Origin: Pelodera strongyloides
Lineage: Eukaryota; Nematoda; Chromadorea; Rhabditida; Rhabditidae
NCBI GenBank assembly: GCA_036852015.1
Contig: JAANDG010000279.1
Span: 118,012 to 182,011 of the forward strand
Length of the DNA stretch: 64,000 nt
Direction: 5' to 3'
Shown: piece by piece, positions 27,101-39,300 of the stretch
Layout: each line of letters begins with the position of its first letter
Numbering within the stretch: position 1 is the stretch's first letter
Made by a program: the position numbers and the translations under genes
The notes under the pieces: model-generated
What the model was told of the DNA's origin: nothing
What the model saw: the letters and a program-made list of their open reading frames with translations, nothing else
Databases searched by the model: none

Positions 27101-27413
27101 TAAAAAGAAAGAATGAGGTTCTTCACTGTTCGCCATTAGTGTATGGAGGGAAATATTCAAGTTATTGTTTTTTTCATTGCACGGAAGTGGACACATCTAA
27201 TTTTCGATACTGTAGCATGTAGCATAGAGGAACTTTAGCGGAACTCTAGAGGAGTCTTCAACATTATTACTTTTCAGTGCTATGTCCGATGTTCCGGAAA
27301 ATAGAAGGGTACCATTGGCAGAAGGAGTTGTCGCTGGTCTATCCGATGAAGAGCTTCTAAATATGTTCAATAAGGTCGCTGCACAGCGAAAACTGTCACT
27401 ACCTAATCTCTAA
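13000..27413 (+). CDS. pod-2: Acetyl-CoA carboxylase, multidomain eukaryotic type
   Basis: Complete gene of 48 exons; coding length 6771 nt gives 2256 aa, within the usual 2050-2450 aa range for eukaryotic ACC. It carboxylates acetyl-CoA to malonyl-CoA, the committed step of fatty-acid synthesis. Domain order is biotin carboxylase, biotinyl carrier, central region, carboxyltransferase. The ATG at 13000 follows a splice acceptor and opens a short Ser/Gly/Pro-rich leader before the BC domain ([13 protein letters not shown]). The ATP-grasp loop [15 protein letters not shown] lies near residue 255, the biotin site ESMKL has its lysine at about 731, and the CT motif [12 protein letters not shown] lies near residue 1635. 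Introns are mostly 70-450 bp; the largest is 13654-14859. Five of the 47 introns use GTTGGA, GTTGGC, GTTCAC or GTTCGA donors. Stop TAA at 27411-27413. A decayed partial copy follows at 29190-30850. The gene symbol is by analogy with the C. elegans ACC. Confidence 0.95.
18272..18983 (+). other. pod-2: ACC exons 16-18: BC-BCCP linker and biotinyl carrier domain
   Basis: Exons 18272-18430, 18520-18710 and 18809-18983 (about residues 628-802). The carrier domain runs from [10 protein letters not shown] through [16 protein letters not shown] to [14 protein letters not shown]. The biotin-accepting lysine is codon 18670-18672. The sequence around it is ESMKL, not the EVMKM of vertebrate ACC. The target Met-Lys is kept and position +1 is Leu, a conservative change that probably remains a substrate for holocarboxylase synthetase (inference). 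Confidence 0.88.
19090..24095 (+). other. pod-2: ACC exons 19-35: central (regulatory) region and entry to CT
   Basis: Exons: 19090-19221, 19296-19391, 19505-19636, 19829-19921, 20285-20401, 20545-20670, 20768-20932, 21049-21252, 21375-21586, 21727-21808, 21916-22059, 22196-22321, 22429-22539, 22979-23173, 23282-23445, 23601-23660, 23774-24095. This is the poorly conserved central domain of eukaryotic ACC, which positions the BC and CT dimers; low similarity is expected. Recognisable anchors near its end are [14 protein letters not shown], where vertebrate ACC has SLGTTYIYDIP, and [20 protein letters not shown], which opens the CT. Exons 26-32 (21049-23173) are the part duplicated downstream as a pseudogene. 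Confidence 0.85.
24193..27413 (+). other. pod-2: ACC exons 36-48: carboxyltransferase domain
   Basis: Exons: 24193-24349, 24448-24587, 24715-24795, 24891-24989, 25066-25161, 25247-25378, 25491-25682, 25798-26020, 26119-26315, 26415-26549, 26649-26749, 26871-27065, 27278-27413. Beta-CT landmarks are [36 protein letters not shown] and YTSNNQLGG. Alpha-CT landmarks are [50 protein letters not shown] and [26 protein letters not shown] is also present. The acetyl-CoA-binding and oxyanion-hole motifs look intact, so the enzyme should be active. Exons 42 and 43 end at atypical donors (GTTCGA and GTTGGC); both junctions restore the exact family sequence. Confidence 0.9.
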
Positions 27414-29189
27414 GAGACCACCTGGTTGTTCTTTGCACTTTACAGCTATTTGCATGCTTTTTAGAATGTTTATTAGCATCATTTTATATATGCGTTTGTG
27501 TTATTGTCGAGTACTCATCCAACGCCCATTTCGCCTTACGACAGTGTGATAACTCATTGTCAAAACGCTCAGCTAGTTACAATTATTATTGTTATTTTTT
27601 TTTGCTTTTCTTTGCGGCTCTTATGCGTCTAGTGTACAATATTGCGACTAAGTTGCCGCATTTTGTCGCGCTTGTTTTATATTACAACAGGGTTTACTGA
27701 GTTTGTGGTCCCGAAGCGGAGCACTTTTAAAAAGGCATTCAGGTATGGAATTTGTGTGCCTGACTTTGATTGAATGGTGAAGTCAACCCTGTAGCTCTTC
27801 TCTGTGATTTAACTTTTAGTCGCTTATTCTTTTCTATATATTCTTTGAAAAGTGCCGAATATACATTGGGTTCATTACCATCTCTTGTGAGCATCTGCCA
27901 AATCTCTATATCATTGGCTCGATACTTTTGTTTTGTTTATGAAGATATCATTTGAGTTTTGTCTGTGTCCACAGTTTTTTTTAATATTTTTTGAGTCACG
28001 GGCATATCTTTGTGTGATAGAAATCAATTATGTTCGTTTTCTTGTTTGTTAATTATATAAGGTTGGTCTTGCATTGTCATTCCGTAGCATTTTTGCTTTG
28101 TTTGTTATTGATTATTAAGTTTGCTTGAAGATCTAGGCTCTGCCTTCCACTCACCCTTTCATTTCGTTCAGTGAGTTCTATAGATTATGCCTTACATTAG
28201 AAGCTTGATTAATTTAGTGTTTTGATTGTATATTTTGGTTTCGCTATGTTTTGTTTGTCTCGGTATACTACACGACCGCTTTAATGATAACGATGAGGTT
28301 TGCGAAAAGAAGCGGACGTTTAGAATATCCTATTGCCCATTTTACTTGCTTTTGTGCGTTTCGCTGTCATCAAGAACGTTTGGAGTGTCAGATTTTTGAA
28401 GAATTCGTCGCTAATAAATAGATTTTTAGTTGATCATGATGTTGATAGTTGTGGAAGGTGTTTCCCGTTCGTGTTCAGCATAATTAGTATATTGCAACAA
28501 AAGATATTTCAAAATATTTTAGGAATATTACGTTTGTCACTGCGAGGCCTATTTAGAAGGGCTAATGCTGAACTATGTGTCGTACAATACGTGCTCTCTA
28601 ATTAACAATATCACTGCATATTAATTCCGGCGTGTCTTTTGTGTACTCGAGCAGAGGTATGCACTTTGTGATGTATTTTTGAGTAAAAAACTGGACTTCA
28701 GACGTTTCTGCTCTCATACACAGAGACTCCGTCAAGGCGCCAGCTGAAGCATTCCTGAATCATAAGCTGTGCACATCGTGAGGTTTGTTGAAATCCAGGT
28801 CTGAGATGAAGATTATCAAAGACGAACGTATGCATAAACAGTTCAACAATGAACATGGTTCGAAGGCTGCAGTTTTGAATCCCGAGACAGTTTACATCTA
28901 TGTCTAAAAAGTTCCGAGTAAGGATTGAAGGCACATAAGTGCGGAATAACCATAGCGGTACAGTAATATCCATATGGTGTACAAACCGAACCCCAGCATG
29001 TTTGACTGTCGTTCCTTTTCTCACATGTTTGGAGGCCAGAAGCAATTGTACATTGTTTTTTCTTTTGGTTCATTATCGATCAGTGTACTCTCACCACACA
29101 ATTGTATGCATCCGAAGGGTATTATTGGTGTTTGGTACCGCGCATAGCCCAATGGTGCATAGGCTGAAGAATGAAGAATTTTGTTTTGT
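27414..29189. other. ACC 3' flank and spacer before the duplication
   Basis: T-rich sequence presumed to include the ACC 3' UTR. No AATAAA lies close to the stop codon; the first clear one is at 28413-28418, about 1 kb downstream. No gene was recognised. The ORFs here are short and lack coding character. Confidence 0.5.
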
Positions 29190-30850
29190 TCGACGCTCCC
29201 TTGCAAGTAAACCGTCCTCTAACGTTCCTCTGATGCAACTGGCGAAGCTGGTGGCTGGACAACTCGAATTGTGGAGACTTGCAGTTGACCATGAAGCTAT
29301 GGTGGTTACTGACCATCTCTCCAGCCTTCACGTAATCAAGGTTTTCGTTAAATTTTTGTTGCCTCGTGAGTTGTTTTGTTTTGCCACTGGGCATTTTCCC
29401 GTACTGTTTCTCAGTTGCTCCGCGTAGAATTTTAATAACATTCCAGTACCATGACTCCGACCGGCCTCGTTGCTCTTTTGTACGTTCGTGAAGTTGTGGA
29501 ATTTCCTATCCAAGAAGATTCAATGGACTACCGCCAGATACGCTGTTGTGTCGTAGCTTGACGAGGTATTCATGATTCGCTACATTGGTCTGTTTGTCTG
29601 TTTAGACAAAAAAATTGGCTTGCCCCGTTCCAACTGTTTCGGCTTTATAAGGATACCACTTTTCCAGGCATGTGGAGAAATCAAACTATGCGCGGCTACA
29701 TGAAGAACACATACATCGAAAATCACATGTTCCTTTATGTCACACTCCCTTAAATGCAGAAGGATTTTAACAAGGAGAGGGACCTTGTCCTAATGTTATT
29801 CGCGCGTTTTTGTTTCGTCGCACGCCATTTGGATTCAGGAAGTTGTGACATTGGAGAAAACAATGGAGTGAATATTCCAGAAATCACGAGGAAAGGTTGG
29901 ATGAAATCTTCTAACAGGCCATCAGAAAGGATTGAGCCATTTTCTACAGGCACCACGTCACTCAAGTCGAGATTGTGATGCCTAAGGTTGAGAAGAACCA
30001 GCTGAAGAAGAAGAGACTGGTCTTCCAGGACGAGACTGGCACCAATTTGGAGTCCTTGACGAGGATAAGGTAGTACATATTATTATATTGCAAATAACAT
30101 TGGTTGTAAATATGTCAAGTAATCGTTGGGAAGCAGCTTCCGCGTGGCGCTATTCTGTATAATTTCTGCATTGATTGAAGATCCTGATGCCATCCAACAC
30201 ATCCGTATTGTCCAGTTCAAGGTTGGATTTCATCGCATTCAATCAAAAATGTCTTTCTAACTTTAAGGGGCATTGCGTTAAGCATTTTTACCGACATGTA
30301 AGTTCGAGCACACTTTTTAAGTAAACATAAAACAACTGTAATCATATCGTGAATTCCAATGACTCTACGAGCGCAATATAATGAATATTTATTTTAGCGC
30401 AGCGCGGTAACCAGTCAAGAACTGACTGACGATTTTTCGCAACACGTGCATCTGAAGTGACCAACCAGGTGTTAATCTCAACAGCAACGGGAACAAGACG
30501 ATGGAACCACCATATATCGTCAGAACTGAAGCGTATGTTAATGATGTAGTACAAAGGTCTATGTGGTACGGCTTGACAAGCAGAATGTGTGCATTCATAA
30601 ATTAGTATTTTTCGTATCCAAAAGGCCGACATCTACGCCAGCGAAGACGGAACTCTGTTTGACAGGCAGCTGCCGTTCGTACAGCTAAATATCAATATAA
30701 ACTTGAACAGTTAGCGCATTGCGCCTTACTTGTTGTAGATACCATGGTAGTTGCCACAAAATGGTGCGTTTTTTTAAGTCTCTGACCACGTGATGATCTG
30801 CAAGAAATACCATCCTCTGATGCAATTGGACCAAGAGCACGCTGTTATTA
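29190..30850 (+). pseudogene. Rearranged, decayed partial duplication of ACC exons 26-32
   Basis: Segments aligning by eye to ACC exons, in order: exon 29 (about 29190-29340), 30 (29447-29565), 31 (29668-29774), 32 (29881-30069), then 26, 3' part (about 30128-30221), 27 (30398-30532), 28 (about 30621-30684) and 29 again (about 30782-30850). Introns are also conserved: 29566-29667 matches intron 30, and the end of the 26/27 intron matches too. It is therefore a DNA-level duplication and not a retrocopy. It cannot encode ACC: there are in-frame stops (TAG in exon 30', TAA in exon 31'), deletions of differing length, a lost donor after exon 31' (GA for GT), and a lost donor after exon 28'. The atypical GTTGGA donor of intron 26 is preserved at 30222. 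Two overlapping partial copies (29-32 and 26-29) suggest a former tandem duplication with later deletions. Confidence 0.9.
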
Positions 30851-33211
30851 ACGATTGTTCACAGAACGCTCTCCCAGAAGGAGAAAAATTCAAAAGGAAA
30901 TAGTTAAGGATCGTCCAGACGAGCAGCTGCGAAACAAGCTGGTATTGTCCGAAAAGTCGTCGAACAACGAAACCTGGCGCTGTGGGGAGTTATTACCTCC
31001 GTCTGTGCACATGTTTAAATTATTTCTTCTTCAATTATAGAAATTAATTCGTATTCTTGCTGTTTATTTAAGATATGTCTTCATTATAGTTTGTACTAAT
31101 TAACTAAAGGATGAATTTATTTTATGTTGGACAAATGTATTTTTGCACATGATCTATTAACAAGTAAACTAGTTAGGTCGTTTACTTTTTCTCGGTAAGT
31201 AGAAAAGTTCAGTGTGTGCGTGAACACTCGTTAGCGGTTTCCCGAATATTAATCTTCTGCTTTGGTTCTCAGGATCAATCTTTGTTCAGGTTTATTTGAT
31301 ACTTTATATTTTCTGTTTCTTGGATTGTGCCGCTTGCCTTTCTTATCTCAATAGGTGACGATACAATTATAAGCTTATATATGAAGATAAACGGAGTTTT
31401 ACATCAGCCTGAAGAAAAACAGAGCAAAGTCATGGTAGCTTTTGTTTGAATCCCGTAGAGATTCAAAAATTTATTCGCCTTAGTTTATGGGACTGAATAC
31501 TGAATTTTCAGCAAGGAATTCTTTGTAAACTAGAGAACTGCAACTTCTTTGTTGTACATATCGCCATGCAGATATTTACAACATTCAGCAAATTGGGAAT
31601 TATTTAGCAGTGATTGTAGTATATGTTCATCGAGATTGGGCTGAACGATAATCCACAACCCCAAAAAGTCAGATCCAGTGTTGGTAAGCTCTGAGGATAA
31701 AAAAATGGAGATAAATTCTTCTGTGAAGGAGTGGCTATCAAAGTGGTTGACTCTTTATTTTTTTCGTCTTGCACATTAGGCGCCGGGATACACTGCTCTT
31801 CATATCGTGGTGTTCCCCTGCAGTTTTCGGGTGTCATTAATTAACATTTATCTTTGACCCGTCGGAAAGCCATAAATTCGGTTGCACTTCTGCTTTTTTC
31901 CTGCCTTTTGCCAGTGCACTGAATTTAGTTTAGCATTTGTCATTCTGGGCACATATTGATCCCGGTACGCTCAGGCACTTATCTTATAGTTGCAGGTTCC
32001 AAAGACAACTTCCACAAAGGAAATTCACTTCCCTAAATTAAATCATCAAATCTGATGTGGTGATTAAGTGTATAAGAAACAGGAGCAAAGCCCCATCCAT
32101 AGTAACAATGCCAGAGTTCAGTTAGAGCAACCTGAAACAGACAGCTAGTATAGGTGAGCCTTGGACAGGAGATACCATGCCACCATTCTTTGTTCATATT
32201 CCTTTTGCACTTCGTCCCACATTTATCTTTGTTACCTCCTAGAAAACATTTGGAAAAATGCGTTTTCTTTTTCCTCTTTAAGTGGGGGGGGGGGGGGGGT
32301 GCGCTTGGTTTGTTAAATCGGCTTAAATTCCCAAATTTAAGTCCAGGTGGCATGAGGAATTACGGGCCTAAAATGATGCGGGCAAATCTTATCGATGTTA
32401 ATGAGCTAAGCGGGGGGCTAACATTTTTAATGCCAAACAGAATCAGCACCGACTTCTTTTCAACAATGCCTTTCGGGTGAGTGGAAAATATTCGACCAGT
32501 CGAAGGTAGAAACTACCGCAGAAAGTTACTATAAATTGAAGGATTAGCCGAGAGCAACGCAGGTTCAGCACTCATGATGATCCCGCAGGCTTGTTAGCGT
32601 AACTAACCTACTAAGAAAAATGAGCAGGAAGTGACTATGTTTCTGCAAAATGTTCTTTTAGCGAATGAAGTGAATCACTTCCAGAAGTAATTGAACATGG
32701 AAGCACAAAACTGTTCGCGCAAATTTCGTATCAAAGCGGGAAGCGATATTGAGTTATAACAGCTGACCCATATAATTTCAGTTTATGGGGAATGACGTGT
32801 TTCATTAATGGTTAACTACGCTTGGAATTTTATTATTAACTTTTTGAATGCGGAACTCATTCACGTGAGTACTTTCACGCCTTTTAACATACTCACTACG
32901 GGTTTTGCTTGTAAGTAATAAAAAAACAGTTCGCGACAGAAGCATCTGTCCGGGTTCCAAAAATAGTTGTTTATGAGCGCCGTATCAATTGTTACTTTCG
33001 ATTGTTTAATTAAAATTCTTTGTTCTAATGAGGTTGCCGCGAAACACTTTAGTACACAACGAGTCATGATACTCTCTGATGCATGAAACATTGATTTGGG
33101 TTCCTAACATCACAGTGTGATTTCACTTAATGCCACGCAGTATATTCTGTAATGAATTCTTCGGAAAGCTGATGAATTACTGATTCGCCTGTATTGCGAG
33201 TGTGACTTCAG
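30851..33211. other. Spacer upstream of the transporter gene
   Basis: No convincing gene. It contains a 16-G run (32284-32299) and AT-rich sequence. The transporter promoter and any noncoding or alternative first exons are expected here but were not identified. Confidence 0.5.
32284..32299 (+). repeat. Mononucleotide run of 16 G
   Basis: Sixteen consecutive G, preceded by AAGT and followed by TGCGCTTGG. It is the second long G run in the window and a likely polymorphic, G4-prone site. Confidence 0.9.
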
Positions 33212-33354
33212 AAAAAATGGGGAGGAGTCGTTTGGTAGTACCGAGAGCCTGCAGTACTGGAAGCTTGATAAGGCCTCGATCGGCGAGCCCGAACCCGCAG
33301 ACGCTGAGCGCCCGTCCGACAAAATGGTCGACAAGTCTCGCGCCTCCACATCAG
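33212..33354 (+). other. pept-1: Transporter exon 1 and its uncertain start
   Basis: The reading frame required by exon 2 is open through this whole exon and is coding-like upstream of the ATG at 33324 (for example EESFGSTESLQYWKLDKASI). A TTCAG acceptor sits just before 33212. The only in-frame ATG is 33324. Either translation starts there (835 aa in total), or an unseen upstream exon joins at 33212 and extends the N-terminus by at least 37 residues, perhaps as an isoform. The other ATG, at 33217, is in a frame that runs into a stop in exon 2. Confidence 0.55.
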
Positions 33355-36300
33355 GTACGGTACATGAGCGACTCGACAATTAGAAGCTGTTAATTACATA
33401 GCGTCTAATGTCTTGTGTTTTCGACGACCTCCGGTTTTTTGGTCCCTTTTATAAGATCAAACATGATAGTTGCAGACTACCCCCCTCATAATTTTCAGAA
33501 ATTCAAATGCATCTTTTTTTGAGAATTATTTGAGAATATTGATAGTTTCAAGTGTCGCTCAACTATATGCTAGAAATTAATCAATTTTCAGCTACACATC
33601 TTGACGATGAGGAAGAGGAAGTGAAGGAGCCAACCACATGGCCCGAAATGTTTAAGGTGACTTAAGCGTTGATTAATTTAACTGTAAAAAAGTTTGTGAA
33701 TGTAACTGGCATGCCTCAACACAACATTGGCCACTGTTCTGTATTTTCAGGCATGGCCAAAAACCACACTGTGTATCGTATCCAACGAATTTTGCGAACG
33801 ATTTTCGTACTATGGAATGAGAAGTGAGTTCAAATTGTCTCGATTTGTCTTTTTATGCGTTTCACATTGTGAGGATGTGAATGAAGTATTTTCTAATTCC
33901 TCTGCCAGTCGTTTTCTTATCGAATTTAATCTGAAAATCGCAGTGGACGGGAATATTTTCCCCAACGGAGTCCATTGTTACGGCTTCCTCAACATGTCCT
34001 TATCTTGTCTTTTCTCTCCCCAAAATGAGCAGTTCTGAAGTTGGACTCCGACGTCATTGACCGTTTATGATCAATCATAAATCTGCATGATTGTTACTGA
34101 ACATGAACGACACATAACATTCAATGAATCCCAGTAAACGAACGGAATGAATTGTCTATATATATAACATGTAGTGAAGAAGTGAATATCCTAATGCGTC
34201 ACATGAACTCTGGACTTGAGAAAACCAAAAGCAAAATTTTATAACACCAGATCATTATTCACAGCCTCAAGTATTGTGATAGAGTGTGATCCAATTTTTC
34301 GATATATATTTTCTTACTCACGGAAGCATCCCAGACACTCAGACTATTTTGGGTTACAACGTGTGCATAGATAACAGACAATTAATCCCATAAGAGACAT
34401 TTCAAAGAAACGTGTCATTCTTTATAAATCTAGACGTAACAAAAAGGAACACATATACTAGACTTGATTTACGGTACTGTGAGAACATCAGTGCAAGTTA
34501 CAAGTGATCATACGTTGCACCCTGGTGTGAACAGCAGAATATTTTGCTGCGAAAAAAATTGAAAGCGCAAAAATTGTTCCTTAATTTCAGCTGTATTAAC
34601 ATTCTACCTTCTCAACGTATTGAAATTTACGGACAAAGAGTCGACAACGTTCTTCAATGCCTTCTCAGCGTTGTGTTATCTTACACCCTTGTTGGGTTCA
34701 ATTATAGCTGATGGATTCATAGGGAAATTCTGGTGAGCTCATATTTTTACGATCATTAATTTGAGAAATGCAATCATGCGTGTGTCTTGGAAATATATGA
34801 TTGTTGTCCATGTCTTTCAACAATGTTCGTAAGAAGCTGTTAATTTTTAAGAAACACAATGTGTCCACTGATTACTCTCATGATTGATTCTATACTTCTA
34901 GGTAGCTAAATTTAAAGTTTCCTTTTAGATCCGATAAGGGGAATTTACCATAATGGCCTTAATGACATAAAATTAGTATTTTCGCTTTTTTCGTTGTCCT
35001 CTTTGGACAGTTGTCGGATTCTTTTGGGTTTGAAATCATCTTCACAATGTTAAGCAGCTTAAAGTGATTAATTGCGTGCCAGTCAGTGAACACGAGCAAT
35101 GTAAGCCGCTGAAAAAATGCCACTCAAGCAGTAGATGTCAGCATTTTGGCAGGGCGCACCAAGCTTTTTATACCTCACGTGGAAAGGATTTAAAAATTTA
35201 AAATCAACTGTAGTTTCAAAGCCTAATCACATTTTAGGTTTTTACCTTATGGTTAGCATTAGCACACATTGTATTCTTAACAAGTTGCAAATATGTGTAT
35301 CATTTCAAATGGGGTTAAAACTAATGCGACATAATATTCAATCTCGCCAATTTGACATCACTCATGCGTGTTTTCTTTCTCTCACGTATGTGTGTTTTTC
35401 TTTCTTTTTTTGAGTGGGTGAGCTGGGTAAACGAGGCTTTCCACTGATAACAATATGATCCAAAGTGATTAGGGAAAAATCGACTGATTTCTACTAGAAA
35501 TTGCCGAAAAATCCCCTATCGGGTGTATGGAATAAAAAAAAAGGAATAAAAAAAAAATTTTGAAAGTGCATATCACGAAAGGTTATGATTACGAATGGGA
35601 TCAATTCCAACTCCGAATATAAGACAGAAAATTGTTTTACTTGAATGCACAAGAAATAAGGAGGGTATATGATTTAATGTATTGAAGTTGACTTTCGTCT
35701 TTCCTTATAGGACAATCTTCTCTGTATCAATTCTCTATGCGTCGGGACAGATCATTCTTGCCATCTCATCCACAAAGGATTCTTCGTCACATTTGCATCC
35801 GTAAGTGTTTACATTACTGTCTGAAAAAGCAATTTTGTCGGTAGATGTGATTCAGGGGCGCAAACCAGTTGCTGCGTTATTACTTTATTACGTGATCCGA
35901 TACCTCCCAGAGCACCCATATGTCCGGGAATACCGTGGCCATCCATAGAAACACGTTGCTAAATCCATTAGACTGTAAAAGCTCGATTCTTAAGATGGCT
36001 GGATATGCTTGGACTCGTGACCATCGGATTCGGAACAGGCGGTATCAAACCTTGTGTGGCGGCCTTTGGTGGAGATCAGTTCGAGAAAGGACAGGTAATT
36101 GTTTTATCCCTTTCTCGTCTGAACGGAAAATGAGCTCTCTGAAGCACACATCATAATTATGACTGCAAACATAATTTGGTGTTTAGGAACGTATGTTGTC
36201 CATGTTCTTCTCCATGTTCTACTTCTCGATCAACGCCGGATCAATGATTTCGACATTCATCTCACCAATCTTTCGTTGTATGTTTAAGTGGATTCTTTCC

Positions 36301-39300
36301 TTATAAAAAGTAATACTACAATCTCATTGAAGTTGTTCACATTAGCAGACCAAACATGGTATTTTTTTTCAATCTCCTGTTTTTCAGCGATGTCTTGTAT
36401 GGGACAAGACTCATGCTTCCCCCTTGCCTTCGGAGTTCCCGCCGTTCTCATGTGCTTTGCAACTTGTAAGTTTTCTTCTAAACACGTTCTCTCATTTTTT
36501 TTGTCTAACATGCACTTGTATACTTAGAACATATGGTTCAGGTTTATTCATGGCCGGCTCCTTCTGGTACAAGAAACCACCAGTCAAAGAGAACGTTTTT
36601 GGACAAGTCTTCAGGATTATTGGTGTAAGTTTTTGTTGCGGAGCATAATAAAGGATCATTTAATCAAACTTGTTGCATGTTTCTCATGTTGTTCATTCCA
36701 GAAGCGTTACCAAATTTGTTCCTCAACTTTCAATATTTTTCTTCAAAGCACAAACGTTCGTTTTCATGCATTCCAAGTTATTTAGCGTGCTCTGAGCAAC
36801 AAATTTTCCGCTAAAGATAGCAAAGAACATTGGCTTGACCACTACATGAATACCCATGACTGCAACATCGATCTCAAGTGTCAAGAAATGAAAAGAGAGC
36901 GGAAGCAGAAAGCAGCTTGCCAAAAGGTTTGTTGGAGTTAACCTCGTGTTAACCCCTTTCAGTTTTAGCGTTCAATAAAGTGCTTAAATTGCGAAAGGTT
37001 CTATTTTGAACCTTAGTAGAATAACCACAAATAAACCATTCGGGTCAACGTATGACTCGCATATGTGTCTTATCAAAATATTAATTTTGACAAAAACAGG
37101 CGAGAAGTGATTTCACTGGGCACATTCCAGCCTTAAATTAAATTCCTGAGATGAGGTCGAGTTGTGGGTGGAAAGTTAATTTGCGTCCTAAACATATGAT
37201 CTTGACACTATTTAATTGAAAATATTCTCAGCTCGAATATGTTGATGATGTGAAACAACTGTTGCGACTTCTCGTTATGTTCCTGCCAATTCCCATTTTC
37301 TGGGCACTCTACGATCAACAGGGATCCGTCTGGCTTATTCAGGGTAAGTTTAGAGGAGACTTCGGAAAGCTAAAAGTGACGAGACATTACAATAAAGCAA
37401 AGCTTGTGACATGGTTGAATATATTGGTTTATATGCTAATATATGGGCAATTTGTCATCTGAAACTCGTCGCCTACTGCTCACGACCTCTGCGGAACATG
37501 TCATAAGCAAAACATTGAACCTGTATTTTCACCTTTGAATAAAGGTGCACGCTCTTGTAGCGTAAAACAAATTTTTAAATTTTTTAAAAAAATGTGTAAA
37601 GCAGTACAACAATTGTGAGCGGGGTTATCTTCGCCCACCTAAGTATTCTTTCGACAGTTGTATATAAAACAATATTCAGGTATTGAAATGGACTGCCGTT
37701 TGTGGGGCAATGTGCTTTTCCTTCCCGATCAAGTGCAAGTACTTAACGCCGTCCTCATTTTGGCATTCATCCCTATTTTCCAGGTAAACCTTAGATCAGG
37801 CTTTACTTTCTTGCAATTAGTGGGGGTTCCTTCCGAACTACTCCCTTTTTATAGATTCAACTAACTGTTTTTTTGTAACACAAGTTTGTTTGGATTAAAA
37901 AGTGACTGTTTTAGGTCTTTGTCTACCCACTTGCTTCAAAGGTGTGCGAGCTGACGTGAGTTGTGCATCAAAAGAGATAGTTACATTGTTACTTGTGGTA
38001 AACACTAAATACCTATGTCTGGAATCATTGTAACTCATGCAGTTCATTTATTTAGTCCACTTCGTAAGATGGTCGCAGGAGGTCTTCTTGCTGGTGGATC
38101 GTTTTTGATCTGCGGTTTCGTACAGATTCAAGTCAACGTATGTTTTTTCCATTTATGCAGTCATCAATGACTTATGTTAAGTGATGATTGATGATTGATG
38201 TTAAACTGTGCGAGAACATAATATTTATGCCACGCACACTCAAATGCTTTCTCCAGTTATTCCCAAACGGCAACTCCGTAGTTTTAGACAACACTGCCCG
38301 TGCTACCTGGTAGTGGCGAGGCGTTTGTGTCATTCATGAACCTCAATCCTGTCGGATGCAATATCACGGTCAATCCACTTGAACCGACAAAATCGGGAAG
38401 CAAGATTGTCCTTGGTGGCAATCAAGTAAGTTTTTGTTTGATTACTTTACGAGGAAACGAAACTGCAACGCACATGTCATCTTTCTTATTTGCCTTGCTT
38501 TATCCCACATTAAGACACGATGTTTCAGACTCAAATGGACAGGAAGAAAGATAATAATATGCCCAGTTTCCACATTCATTCTGGCTCGTTCTCCTGGTCA
38601 CTCGACTACACGGACTCATGTCTCAAGAGGAAGGTAGACAGAAACGATTTTGTTCCTTCTTCAAAACAGTTTATACAATTTACAATGTCAGTTTCTAGGT
38701 AAACTATTCGATGCTGTATTTTCAACAAAAATCTCTCACAAACAATGCTTCACTTTCTTTCAGGAACTTCCTACAAAAATAACGTTCGACTTTGAATCCG
38801 GAGAAGTTTACTATGTGGCGTTGAGTCAGTTCGGAGCGGTGTCTGGAAAAGTGAGCACTGACAAACCAACGCAAGGAACAGGAGAATTTGGAGCAGGGTG
38901 GGATGATTGCTCAATTGTATTTTTGTAAAATTGTTCTTAAATAGCGGATATTTTTAATAACCACGAACGACTTGGGTGTTGTAGTTACACACTGTCTGAA
39001 AACCAAAAGGAATCGTTGTTTTATTTAGTGTTCTGCTCACACTAAACGAGGGATACGGAGATAAGGAATTGGATAATTTCGCTTTTTGCCGTCTTGATGC
39101 GGAAAAGTTCGACAAGGATCACCCGTGCGACCCACAGAAGGCCTCCGATTTCTATTAGTGAGTTTTGTTGGCTGTCGTCCGATTTCTATTAGTGAATTTT
39201 GTTGGCTGTCACCCGATTGATATTAGCACACTTGTAAATTTATCGGCACTGAATGCATTTCATTTTAGCTGGCAGAACAATTACAACAGTGGTACCAATG

